From JADJOY01 sp016713535 [NCBI: Deltaproteobacteria bacterium] (GTDB taxonomy: Bacteria > JADJOY01), in assembly GCA_016713535.1 (NCBI GenBank), contig JADJOY010000039.1, forward strand, positions 1-64,000: 64,000 bases of DNA, written 5' to 3'. Positions within the stretch are counted from its first letter, which is position 1. The number at the start of each line of letters is the position of its first letter. The position numbers and the translations under genes were made by a program. Below the pieces are notes generated by a model. It had not been told where the DNA came from, searched no databases, and saw only the letters and a list, made by a program, of their open reading frames with translations. This document shows, piece by piece, positions 23,189 through 32,187 of this stretch.

Positions 23189-25666
23189 ATGCGATCCCCC
23201 AGCCTCTATCTCTCCGCGGCCGGCATCACGCTGCTGCTCGGCGCCGCCAAGGTGCTCGGCTTCGTCGAGAAGCAGTTCCTCGCGTTTCGCTTCGGCGCGT
23301 CCGTGGACGTGGATGCGTTCCTGATCGCCTTCGGCTTGATGATGGTGATCTTCGATCTGGCGCGGGCGGTGGTCGGGCCCGCGCTGCTACCGCTGCTCAC
23401 GCGCGCCGCCGCGAGCCACGGTGAGGGCGCCGCGTGGCGCGCGGCGGGCCGCGTCGCGGGGGTGATGGCGCTGGTGATGGCGGCGGTGAGCGCGGCGCTC
23501 GCGCTCGGCGCGCCACCGCTGGTGCGGCACGTCCTCGCACCCGGCCTCGACTCCGCGGCGCAGCACCACGTGGCCGTGCTCGCGCGCTGGGTGCTGCCGG
23601 CGCTGGTACCGCTCGGCGCGGCGCTCGTCACCTACACCGTGTTCCACGCGCTCGGCCGCTTCTTCGCACCGGCGCTCGGCGAGCTCACGTTCAAGCTCGC
23701 CGGCACGATCGCCCTGGTGGTCGTGTGGATCGACAGGACGGCGGGTCTCGAGGTCCTCGCCGCGGGCTACCTCGTGGGCGGCGTCGCGATGCTCGCCCTC
23801 CACCTCGTGGCGCTCGGTCCAGCGCGGCGCGCGCTCGTCGATCGCCAGGTCGCGCCCGCCCCGCTCGGCAGCGACACGTGGTCGGCGGCCTGGCCGATCG
23901 GCATCGCCGCGGCCGCGATCGGGCTGCGCCAGGTGCTGGAGGCGAGCTACGCGACCCACTTCGGAGGCGGCTCGGTGTCGCTGGTGGCGTACGCGTGGAA
24001 GCTCGTCGACCTGCCGACCGTGATCGCCGCAGAACCGCTCGCGGTCGTGTTCTTCGCGAGCTTCGCGCGCTCGGTGGCGAGCCGAGACGAAGCCGGCGCG
24101 CGTGCGGCCCTCGCGAGCGCGCTGCGCAGCTCGGTGCTGGTGGCGGTGCCGCTCGCGGTGGGCCTCGCGGCGCTCGCCGCGCCCACGGTCGCCTTGCTCT
24201 TCCAGTGGGGCTCGTTCGACGCCGGCGCGGCGGACGTGGCGGTGCGCCTGCTCCGCACCTACACGCCGGCGATGCCGCTGGTGTTCGTGGACCTGCTGCT
24301 CACCCGCTACGCGATCGCCCACGGCGAGGTTCGTCCCACGGTGCGCGCCGAGCTGGTCGCGACCGCGCTCAACATGCTCGCCTGGCCCGCGCTCGGCCGC
24401 TTCCTCGGCATCGCCGCGCTGCCCGCGGCCTTCGCTCTCGGCCGCGCGGTGAAGGTGACGCTGCTCGCCGCGCGGCTACGGGGGTCGCTCACCGCTGGCG
24501 AGGTGCGCAACGGCGTGAGCTTCGTGGCGCGGATCGCGGTCGCGGTGACCGTGGCGCGGCTGGTCCTCGGCGCCACCGCGACCGCGTTCGCCGACGGGAC
24601 CCCCGACGAGGGCCTCGTCGAGCGCATGCTCGCGCTCGCCCTGCCGGGTGCCGCGTTCGTGGCCGGCTACGGGGCGCTCACGGCGCTGCTCGGCATCGCA
24701 GAGATGCGTGCCCTCGGCGCGTGGCTGCGGCGCGCCGCGAGGCCGGGACTCGCGGCGCTGCTGGTGCCCTTCGCTACCACCACCGTCGGCGCGGCCGGCG
24801 CGGCGGAGATCGAGTGGAACCCCGACGCCGTGACGCTCCTGCCGGGCCCGATCGCGTTCCAGGCCGAGCACGACGGCAACACGGACATCTACTTCTTCGA
24901 CCCGTCGACGAGCGCCACGCGCCGGCTCACGGACGATCCCGCCGTCGATCGCTACCCCGCCTTCGCGGCCGATGGGAAGACCGTCTACTTCGTGTCGAAC
25001 CGCGGCGGCGTCGCGGGCATCCACCGCGTGGCGCTCGCCACCGGTGTCACCGAGCCGGTCGTCGTCGGACCGGAGCGGGCGGAGGACCCCGCGCCCACCC
25101 CCGACGGCAAGAGCCTCCTCTTCACGCGCTCGCCGGGACGTCTCGGCTGGAACCTCGTCTCGCTCGACCTCGCGAGCGGCGCCGAGCGCCCGCTCACCCA
25201 CGCCACGGTCGCCCGCTACGCGCATCCATCGGTCAGCGCGGACGGAGCCCGGGTCGCCTTCACGCGCAACGAGGGACGAGGCTGGCAGGTGGGCACGCTC
25301 GAGGTCGCGACGCCGGACCACGTCCGCGACGTCACGAGCGATCCCGGCGCGTGCCGCCCGGACGCCTCCGGCCCCGACGGCGCGATCGCGTTCGTGACCC
25401 AGCGCTGGGACGGCAAGGGTGACATCGCGGTCACCTCGCGGCGCGGCGGCGCCGCTCGCCGTATCACCGCGACGACCTCTTACGACTACTTCCCGGCGTG
25501 GAGCCGTGACGGGCGCTGGATCGCGTTCGCGTCCACCACCGCGAAGGACAAGGGGCCCGGCGGCCGCGGCCCCTGGCACCTGGCGCTCGCCGCGGCCGAC
25601 GGCAGCCGCACGCTCTGGCTCACGCGCTCGTCGGGCAGCGAGCTCGAGCCGACCTTCGCGCCCTAA
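23189..25666 (+). CDS. MurJ-like flippase fused to a TolB-type beta-propeller
   Basis: This is a continuous 825-aa frame. Residues about 1-525 are a MurJ/MVF-type polytopic membrane protein (LGAAKVLGFVEKQFLAFRFG, 12-14 helices; charged pore residues cannot be assigned with certainty). A hydrophobic stretch at about 527-545 (GLAALLVPFATTTVGAAGAA) looks like a signal peptide. Residues about 546-825 are PD40/WD40-like blades as in TolB (YFFDPSTSATRRLTDD, YPAFAADGKTVYFVSNRGG, YFPAWSRDGRWIAFAS). MurJ flips lipid II; the propeller would lie in the periplasm. An indel joining two coupled genes is possible, but no stop or frame change is seen. Confidence 0.8.
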   Translation: MRSPSLYLSAAGITLLLGAAKVLGFVEKQFLAFRFGASVDVDAFLIAFGLMMVIFDLARAVVGPALLPLLTRAAASHGEGAAWRAAGRVAGVMALVMAAVSAALALGAPPLVRHVLAPGLDSAAQHHVAVLARWVLPALVPLGAALVTYTVFHALGRFFAPALGELTFKLAGTIALVVVWIDRTAGLEVLAAGYLVGGVAMLALHLVALGPARRALVDRQVAPAPLGSDTWSAAWPIGIAAAAIGLRQVLEASYATHFGGGSVSLVAYAWKLVDLPTVIAAEPLAVVFFASFARSVASRDEAGARAALASALRSSVLVAVPLAVGLAALAAPTVALLFQWGSFDAGAADVAVRLLRTYTPAMPLVFVDLLLTRYAIAHGEVRPTVRAELVATALNMLAWPALGRFLGIAALPAAFALGRAVKVTLLAARLRGSLTAGEVRNGVSFVARIAVAVTVARLVLGATATAFADGTPDEGLVERMLALALPGAAFVAGYGALTALLGIAEMRALGAWLRRAARPGLAALLVPFATTTVGAAGAAEIEWNPDAVTLLPGPIAFQAEHDGNTDIYFFDPSTSATRRLTDDPAVDRYPAFAADGKTVYFVSNRGGVAGIHRVALATGVTEPVVVGPERAEDPAPTPDGKSLLFTRSPGRLGWNLVSLDLASGAERPLTHATVARYAHPSVSADGARVAFTRNEGRGWQVGTLEVATPDHVRDVTSDPGACRPDASGPDGAIAFVTQRWDGKGDIAVTSRRGGAARRITATTSYDYFPAWSRDGRWIAFASTTAKDKGPGGRGPWHLALAAADGSRTLWLTRSSGSELEPTFAP

Positions 25667-26169
25667 CGCTTGGCCGCCTTCTTGGCAGGCTTGCCCGCCG
25701 CACCCGACTCGAGGGTGCGCGTGAGGTTGGCGAGGTACTGCTCGATCAAGGAGTCGTACTCGCGCTTCACGAACGGCGTGACCAGCGACTTCACGAGGCC
25801 CGGGAACGGCAGCTCCATGTCACCCTTGTTGAGCAGCCGCAGCCGGGTCTTTCCGCTCGGCAATCCGCTGACCTCCCAGCTTCCGCCCACGGTCGCGTTG
25901 CCCTCGCCGAGGATCGGCGTCCAGGTGACGGTCTTCTTCTTGGGATCGTTGACGTAGCGCGACGCGTAGACGGTCTGCACGAAGTACTTGTCGATGCCGA
26001 TCTTCTGCGTCTCGAGCCGGTAGCCGCCGTCACCCAGGTCGGTGAGGCGCTCGATCTTGGGCAGGTGGCTCACCGACTTCGGCACGTCGGCCACCAGCGC
26101 GAACGCGGTCGCGGCGTCGCACGCCACCTCGATGGTACGGTCCACGGTCACGGACACGGTGAAGGCCAT
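25663..26169 (-). CDS. SRPBCC-fold polyketide-cyclase/CoxG-like protein
   Basis: This 168-aa protein has the START-like SRPBCC pattern: an opening strand FTVSVTVDRTIEVACDAATA, then FALVADVPKSVSHLPKIERL and a long C-terminal helix (FVKREYDSLIEQYLANLTRT), followed by a lysine/alanine-rich tail (GKPAKKAAKR). Such proteins bind hydrophobic ligands; no catalytic residues are identifiable. It is convergent with, and overlaps by 4 nt, the MurJ-propeller gene, and diverges from the desaturase. Confidence 0.7.
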   Translation of the reverse strand: MAFTVSVTVDRTIEVACDAATAFALVADVPKSVSHLPKIERLTDLGDGGYRLETQKIGIDKYFVQTVYASRYVNDPKKKTVTWTPILGEGNATVGGSWEVSGLPSGKTRLRLLNKGDMELPFPGLVKSLVTPFVKREYDSLIEQYLANLTRTLESGAAGKPAKKAAKR

Positions 26170-26324
26170 GGCTTCCTCCGGGAAGGCCCGCGTGGCGAGC
26201 CGCGCCCACCATCGCTCGGGCCGCAGACGTCGTCGAGCCCTTCCGGGCGTCTCGGGGCGCAGGTATCCTCGCGCGTCCCCGAATCCTCGGGGTCCGGCCT
26301 TCGCTCGCCCTCGGGACCCCGTCC

Positions 26325-27497
26325 ATGTCCGATCGCGCCGCGCGACGAATCCAGGAAATCGACCAGCACGCCCTCGCTCGCGACCTCGCGGCCCTCAAGA
26401 GCGAGCTCGACGTCACCTCGGGCGAGGCCGACCTCGTCCACCTGCGCAAGATGATGCGCTGGAGCCGCGCCGCGTCGGTGCTGGGCTTCGCCACCGCGTG
26501 GATCGCGCCCAACCCGGTCTCGGCCGTGGCGCTCGGGCTCGCGGTGTTCACGCGCTGGGCGATCGTCGGTCACCACGTCTGCCACGGCGCCTACGACAAG
26601 ATCCCGGGGCGCCCCGAGCACCCTCGACTCGAAGCGCTTCGGTCGCGGCTGGCGGCGCTTCGTCGACTGGTTCGACTGGCTGATCCCGGAGGCCTGGCAC
26701 CAAGAGCACGACCTCGACCACCACTACAACCTCGGCGAAGCCGCCGATCCAGATACCGTCGACGTGAATACGCGCTGGATGAAGGAGCGCCGGCTGCCGA
26801 TGGGCCTGCGCTACGCCTTCATCGGGCCGCTCGCGTCGACCTGGCGATTCAGCTACTACGCCGCCAACACGATCCACTCGATGCACGCGGCGCGCGAGCG
26901 CCGCGCCGGCACCGCCTCACCGAGCGGCGCGACGATGCTCAGGCGTGACCTGTGGCTGCCGTGGTACCCGCGTGGGCGCGACCTGGTGCTCCAGAGCTGG
27001 CTCGCCTACGGCCTCGCGCGCTTCGTGCTGCTCCCGCGCTCGTCTATCCGGTGAGCCCGTGGGCCGCGTTCTCGCTGGCGGTGAACCTGGTGCTCGGCGA
27101 GCTCTACGCGAACCTGCACAGCTTCGTGGTGATCGTGAGCAACCACGCCGGAGGCGACCTCTACCGCTTCGACCTGCCCGCCCGGAGCAAGGCCGAGTTC
27201 CAGCTCCGCCAGATCCTCGCCTCGGTGAACTTCCGCACCGGCGGCGACCTCAACGACTTCCTGCACGGCTTCCTCAACTACCAGATCGAGCACCACCTGT
27301 GGCCCTCGTGGAGCCCGCGCCAGTACCAGCGCGCCCAGCCGCGCGTGAAGGAGATCTGCGCGCGCCACGGCGTGCCCTACGTTCAGCAGCCGGTGTGGCA
27401 GCGGCTGCGGCGGCTGGTGGGCGTGATCGTGGGCACCGAGGAGCCGACGCTGGTCGACACCCGCGAGCCCGACGACGTGCTCACACCGGCCGCTTGA
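26325..27497 (+). pseudogene. Membrane fatty-acid desaturase, two compensating frameshifts
   Basis: Three frames join into a 390-aa desaturase with all histidine boxes that bind the di-iron centre: HHVCH at about residue 85, HQEHDLDHHYN and QIEHHLWPS. A surplus C in a CCC run at 26621-26623 shifts the frame, and a missing C at 27033-27035 restores it, so the total length is a multiple of three. Both breaks are in C runs, suggesting sequence error over decay. The enzyme would introduce a double bond into membrane acyl chains. It ends 17 nt inside the convergent aldehyde dehydrogenase. Confidence 0.85.
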
Positions 27498-28997
27498 GCG
27501 CCCTGGGCAGCAGGAACGGCAGCTTCAGCACCGCCGCGACGTTGCCGCCGAGCTGCGACACGACGGCGCGCATCAGCGACGTCACCTCGCCGCCGTAGGG
27601 ATACCACCAGCTCTCCTTGGGGCCGGTGCTCTTGTCGCTCAGCACGAACGCCGGGCGCGTCATCTCGAGGAGCCCGTACTTCGAGTTGGTCACGCCGTGA
27701 CCCGTCTCCTTGACGCCGCCCCACGGCGCCGACGTCAGCGCGCCGGTGAAGACGCAGTTGTTGATCGTCGCGACGCCCACCTCGAGGCGCCGCGCCAGCA
27801 CCTCGGCGCGCGCCAGGTCGGAAGTCCACACCGAGCCGGTGAGCCCGAACTTGGCGCGGTTCGCCTCCGCGATCGCCTCCTCGGCGTCCTTCACGCGGAT
27901 GATCGGGAGCGTCGGCCCGAAGGTCTCCTCGACCAGGAAGGTGGCGTTGCGATCGGCCACCTCGATCACCGTGGGCTGGAAGAAGAGCGAGCCCGCGACG
28001 CGCTCGCCGCCCGCGAGGATCTTGCTGCCGGTGTCGCGCGCGTTCTGGACATGGCCCACGACCAGCGCCATCTGCTTGTCGTTGCGCAGCGGTCCGACGT
28101 CGTCGCCGAGGCGCAGCCGACCAACCCTCTCGACGAGCGCCGGGACGAAGCGATCGTAGATCGCGTCCTCCACGTAGAGCCGCTCGATCGAGGCGCAGTT
28201 CTGGCCGGCGTTGGTGAACGCCCCCCACAGCACACCGTTCACGGCCCGCTCGAACGGCGCGTCCGCGAGCACGATCGCCGCGTCCTTGCCGGAGAGCTCG
28301 GTCGAGCACGGGATCAGCCGCTCGCCGCAGCGCTTCGCGATCTCCTTTCCGACGCTCACCGAGCCGATGAAGTTGATCTTGTCGGCGAGCTCGATGACCA
28401 CCCCGGGACCTCGCGCCCTCCGTAGCCCACGACCAGCACGTCCTTCGGGAGGTTCTCGACGAACACCTTCGCCAGGACCTGGCCGATGAGGGTCGCGTCG
28501 ACCGACGGCTTGAACGCGACCGCGTTGCCCGCGACCAGCGCCGGCACGATCGCGCGCATCGGCAGCGCCACCGGGTAATTCCAGCTACTCAGCACCCCCA
28601 CCACGCCGAGCGGGCGGTGCTCGATGACGCCGCGCTTGCCCGGGTAGTTGAGCGGGTTGATGGGCACCCGCTCGGGGGCGAGGATGCGCGCCGCGTGCTT
28701 GAGGTAGAAGTCGAAGAGCTCGAGGTTGGCGATGATCTCGCCGCCCAGGATCTCCGGTAACGGCTTGCCGGTCTCCTTGCGGACCGCGTCGATCAGCTCC
28801 TCGGAGCGCGCGTGGAACGCCTTGCGGCACTTCCGCAGCGCGTCGAGCCGCGCCGCGAGCCCGCGGGCGGCCCAGCCCGGCTGCGCGGCCCGCGCGGCGC
28901 GTACGCGCGCCTCCATCTCGGCGGGGGGCGTGCGCTCGATCTCGGCCACGACCTGACCATCGAGTGGGGACGTGATTCGCATGGTTGCGGCGCTCAT
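27481..28997 (-). pseudogene. NAD(P)-dependent aldehyde dehydrogenase, one frameshift
   Basis: The N-terminal part (ATG 28997, GAGGAGGAG upstream) contains GVVGVLSSWNYPVALP and the nucleotide-binding Rossmann region. A missing G in the run at 28403-28406 shifts the frame. The rest holds the glutamate motif ELSGKDAAIVLAD, the catalytic cysteine in NAGQNCASIERLY and the C-terminal ETGHGVTNSKYGLLEMTR. Corrected length is 505 aa, normal for the family (succinate-semialdehyde or fatty-aldehyde type; substrate undetermined). The break is in a homopolymer and is probably a sequencing error. Confidence 0.87.
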
Positions 28998-29140
28998 CTC
29001 GCTGCTCCTCCTCGGGAATCGGGCCCCCAAGTGTGGCAGACGCGCCGCGGGATCGGCGGCTCCACCACGATTGTCAGGATTTACCCGATGATCGACGAAC
29101 CATTGTCGCCACCACATCCTCCGCTCGATATGATCCGCGC

Positions 29141-31294
29141 ATGTTCCATTCGGACCGACCCCACTCCGGCGAGAGCGCGCGCCGGCTCTCGACCTGGGCC
29201 TCGCGCGTCCGGCTGCCGTGGCTGTCGCGCCTCGCCGCGCTGTTCGCGGTCGGCATCGCGCTGGTCGGTCTCGGCGTCGACCGCGCGGCGCGCCACGAGT
29301 CCGAGCAGCACCTGCGCTCCGACCTGGAGAACAGCCTCGCCTCCTACGAAGCGATCCTCGCCACCTGGGCCCAGGGCCTCGAGGCGGTGGTCGCCGAGGC
29401 CGCGCGCGAGCCGAGCCTCACCGCCGAGGTACGCGATCTGGAGCGGCTCCGCGACCAGCCGGACGCGCTGCGCGCCTCGTCGGCGCTGGCACGGCTCCGC
29501 GAACGCCTCGCGCCGCTCACCGGTGACACCCGGGCGGCGGAGTTCGCGGTCCTCGACGCGAGAGGGCGGTGCCTCGCCGCGAGCGACGACGTCCACGTCG
29601 GCGCCGCGATCAACGACGAGCTCTCCGATTGGCTGCACCAGGCGCTTGCGGGCGCCGTCGCCGTCACACCTCCGCTCGAGCTGACGGTGCTCACCGCGCC
29701 CGACCATCCCGACCACCTCGAACCGCGCGTGACCGCGCTCGTCAGCGCACCGGTCACCGATCGGGATGGCGAGCCGAAGGCCGTGCTGGCCTTCCTGGTC
29801 GATCTGAACGCGACGCTGTCCCGGCTGCTCTCGACGTTCCAGCTCGAGAGCCAAGGCGCCGACGCCTACGCGTTCGACGGGGGCGGCCGCCGGATCGCAG
29901 GAGGCACCCACCGCGCGGCGCTGGTGGCGCTCGGGCACGGCGACGATCGGCTGGACCGCGGAGCGCCCGGCCCGACGCTGCGCGATCCGGGCGGCGACCT
30001 GCTCTCCGGCTTTCGCCCCACGGTCCCCACGGTGGGGCTGCCGCTCGTCCGCCCGGTGGCACTCGCGCTCAGCGGCACCGACGGCTACGACACCGAGGGT
30101 TACCGCTCCTACACGGGCCGGTACGTGGTGGGCGCGTGGAAGTGGCTCACCTCCTACGGGCTCGGGATCGTCACCGAGCGCGACCGCGACGCGGTCTTCC
30201 GCCACCACCGGGTGCCGCGCTTCGCGATCTCGATGGCGAGCGGGATCGCGCTCATGAGTGCCTTCGCGGGGCTGCTGTCGTCGTGGGCGTTCGCGCGTCT
30301 CGCCCAGGGCGCCGAGGCCGGACGGGCCGTCGGCCCCTACGAGCTGCTCGAGCGCATCGGCGTGGGCGCCATGGGGGAGGTGTTCCTCGCCCAGCACGCG
30401 CTGCTCAGGCGCCCGACCGCGATCAAGCTCATCCACTCCGACGTCACCGGCTCGAGGGCCACGCGGCGCTTCGAGAGCGAGGTCGCGACCACCGCGAGCC
30501 TGAGCCACCCCAACACCATCTCGATCTACGACTACGGCCGCACCAGCGACGGCACGCTCTACTTCGCGATGGAGTACCTGCGTGGCTTCACCGTGGGGAA
30601 GATGGTCGAGCGCTTCGGTGCGGTCCCGGAGCCGCGCGCCCTGCTGATCCTCGCCCGCATCGCGTCCGCGCTGGCGGAGGCACACGGCATCGGCATCGTG
30701 CACGGCGACATCAGCTCGCAGAACGTCATGCTCTGCAAGGTGGGCGGCATCGCCGACTTCGTGAAGATCCTCGATTTCGGCCTGGCGCGGCGCGCCGACC
30801 TAACGCCCCAGCGCACCGACGAGGAGGTGGTCGGCACGCCCGCGTTCATGGCCCCCGAGGCGTTCGATCACTCGAGCCCGATCGGCCCGCGCACCGACCT
30901 CTACGCCATCGGCGCGCTCGGCTACTACCTCGTGACCGGGCACGCGCCCTTCGAGCTCGCGAACGCGTTCCAGATCTACGAGGCGCACTTGCGCACCCCC
31001 GTGCCGCGCCCGAGCGAGCGCGCCGGACACCCCATCGATCCGACGCTCGAGCAGGTGCTGCTCGACTGCCTCGAGAAGGATCCGGAGCGGCGCCCGGCCG
31101 GCATCGCGGTGCTCGAGGCCCGCCTCAGGGCGTGCCCGGGCTTCGGCGCCTGGACCCTCGCCGACGCGGACCGGTGGTGGAACCAGCACGCGGCACAGCT
31201 CGTGCCCAAGCTCGAGTCGTTCCCGAGCGCGGAAGAAGACCTCGCGGCCGCGCGCGCCAAGACCGTGGCGCTGCTGCGCCCTCCCCGCCCCTGA
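29141..31294 (+). CDS. Transmembrane sensor Ser/Thr protein kinase
   Basis: This 717-aa protein starts at ATG 29141. A membrane helix at about residues 28-45 and a second at about 358-380 bracket an extracytoplasmic sensor region of about 310 residues, which includes a PAS/Cache-like stretch. The C-terminal kinase domain (about 395-660) has the P-loop IGVGAMGEV, the lysine AIKL, the activation start DFGLAR and the GTPAFMAPEAF segment. The catalytic loop reads HGDISSQNV: the arginine of HRD is replaced by glycine, but the aspartate is kept, typical of RD-independent kinases. It probably signals an external cue to cytoplasmic targets. Confidence 0.9.
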   Translation: MFHSDRPHSGESARRLSTWASRVRLPWLSRLAALFAVGIALVGLGVDRAARHESEQHLRSDLENSLASYEAILATWAQGLEAVVAEAAREPSLTAEVRDLERLRDQPDALRASSALARLRERLAPLTGDTRAAEFAVLDARGRCLAASDDVHVGAAINDELSDWLHQALAGAVAVTPPLELTVLTAPDHPDHLEPRVTALVSAPVTDRDGEPKAVLAFLVDLNATLSRLLSTFQLESQGADAYAFDGGGRRIAGGTHRAALVALGHGDDRLDRGAPGPTLRDPGGDLLSGFRPTVPTVGLPLVRPVALALSGTDGYDTEGYRSYTGRYVVGAWKWLTSYGLGIVTERDRDAVFRHHRVPRFAISMASGIALMSAFAGLLSSWAFARLAQGAEAGRAVGPYELLERIGVGAMGEVFLAQHALLRRPTAIKLIHSDVTGSRATRRFESEVATTASLSHPNTISIYDYGRTSDGTLYFAMEYLRGFTVGKMVERFGAVPEPRALLILARIASALAEAHGIGIVHGDISSQNVMLCKVGGIADFVKILDFGLARRADLTPQRTDEEVVGTPAFMAPEAFDHSSPIGPRTDLYAIGALGYYLVTGHAPFELANAFQIYEAHLRTPVPRPSERAGHPIDPTLEQVLLDCLEKDPERRPAGIAVLEARLRACPGFGAWTLADADRWWNQHAAQLVPKLESFPSAEEDLAAARAKTVALLRPPRP

Positions 31295-31386
31295 CCCGGC
31301 GAGCGCCCCACTCCTCTTTCCGCTCCTCGTGATGCGGATAGGCTGGGCCTTCATGTCCGCGGAGCGCCGCTGGCCGGTGTGAACCC

Positions 31387-31512
31387 ATGGTGCGCAACCT
31401 CGACAACGTGCTGATCCACTTCGCGGCCGTGGCTTTCGCGATGGGATACGGTGCGTCGCTCGTGCCGGTGGTCGCGGGACGCATACCCGGCGGCCGCGAG
31501 GCAGGCGACTGA
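31387..31512 (+). CDS. 41-aa small membrane protein
   Basis: ATG 31387 begins MVRNLDNVLIHFAAVAFAMG, followed by YGASLVPVVAGRIPGGREAGD and a stop. A hydrophobic stretch could form one helix. It ends 8 nt before the LysE-family gene in the same direction and is probably co-transcribed. Family not recognised; could be spurious. Confidence 0.4.
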   Translation: MVRNLDNVLIHFAAVAFAMGYGASLVPVVAGRIPGGREAGD

Positions 31513-31520
31513 GCACGCGC

Positions 31521-32174
31521 ATGGCCGCCACCGGCGATCTGCTCTCCGCCTTGCTGCTCGGTATCGTGAGCGGCTTCATCGGCTCGATCCTGGTCGCCGG
31601 GCCGATCTCGGTGCTGGTGCTGAGCCGCATCGCCCAGCACCACGACCGCGAAGGGTGGAGCCTCGCTGCGGGAGCGGCGGTCGCCGAGGGCACCTACGCC
31701 GCCCTGGCCGGGCTCGGCGCCAAGCTCCTGGTCGGCCTCGAGGGCATGCTCGCGACCGGCGGGCGCGCCCTCGGCGCGCTGCTGGTGCTCGCCCTCGGCT
31801 TGATGCTGGTCCGGCCGACCCACCTGCCGGGTGCGCCCCCGAAGCCGCGCGTGCAGCGCGCCGGACGGGGCTTCTGGCTCGGCTTCATGATCGCCGCGGT
31901 CAATCCAGCGCTCGCCGCCGGGTGGGCAGCGGCCATCGCGGCGCTCGTGTCGTGGGGACTGCTCTCGGGTGGCCACCTCTCGGCGATGGCGTTCGGACTG
32001 GGCGTGAGCGTCGGGGTGATCTCGTGGTTCACCCTCGCGATCCTGGGGCTCCGCAACGTCCGCGAGAAGATCCGCCCCACCACGGCGCTGCGCGTCCGTC
32101 ACGCGGCGGGGATGGTGTTGATCTTGATCGGCGCCGCGCTGGCCCTCAAGATGCTGGCCGTCGAGCTCTTGTGA
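31521..32174 (+). CDS. LysE/RhtB-family exporter
   Basis: This 217-aa protein has about six membrane helices and the LysE pattern of an N-terminal GIVSGFIGSILVAGPISVLV (PGP-like region), central ALLVLALGLMLV, and FMIAAVNPALAAGWAAAIAA. Family members export amino acids or related small molecules; the substrate is unknown. Stop at 32174, 13 nt before the HEAT gene. Confidence 0.8.
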   Translation: MAATGDLLSALLLGIVSGFIGSILVAGPISVLVLSRIAQHHDREGWSLAAGAAVAEGTYAALAGLGAKLLVGLEGMLATGGRALGALLVLALGLMLVRPTHLPGAPPKPRVQRAGRGFWLGFMIAAVNPALAAGWAAAIAALVSWGLLSGGHLSAMAFGLGVSVGVISWFTLAILGLRNVREKIRPTTALRVRHAAGMVLILIGAALALKMLAVELL

Positions 32175-32187
32175 CGGCGCCCCCCGG

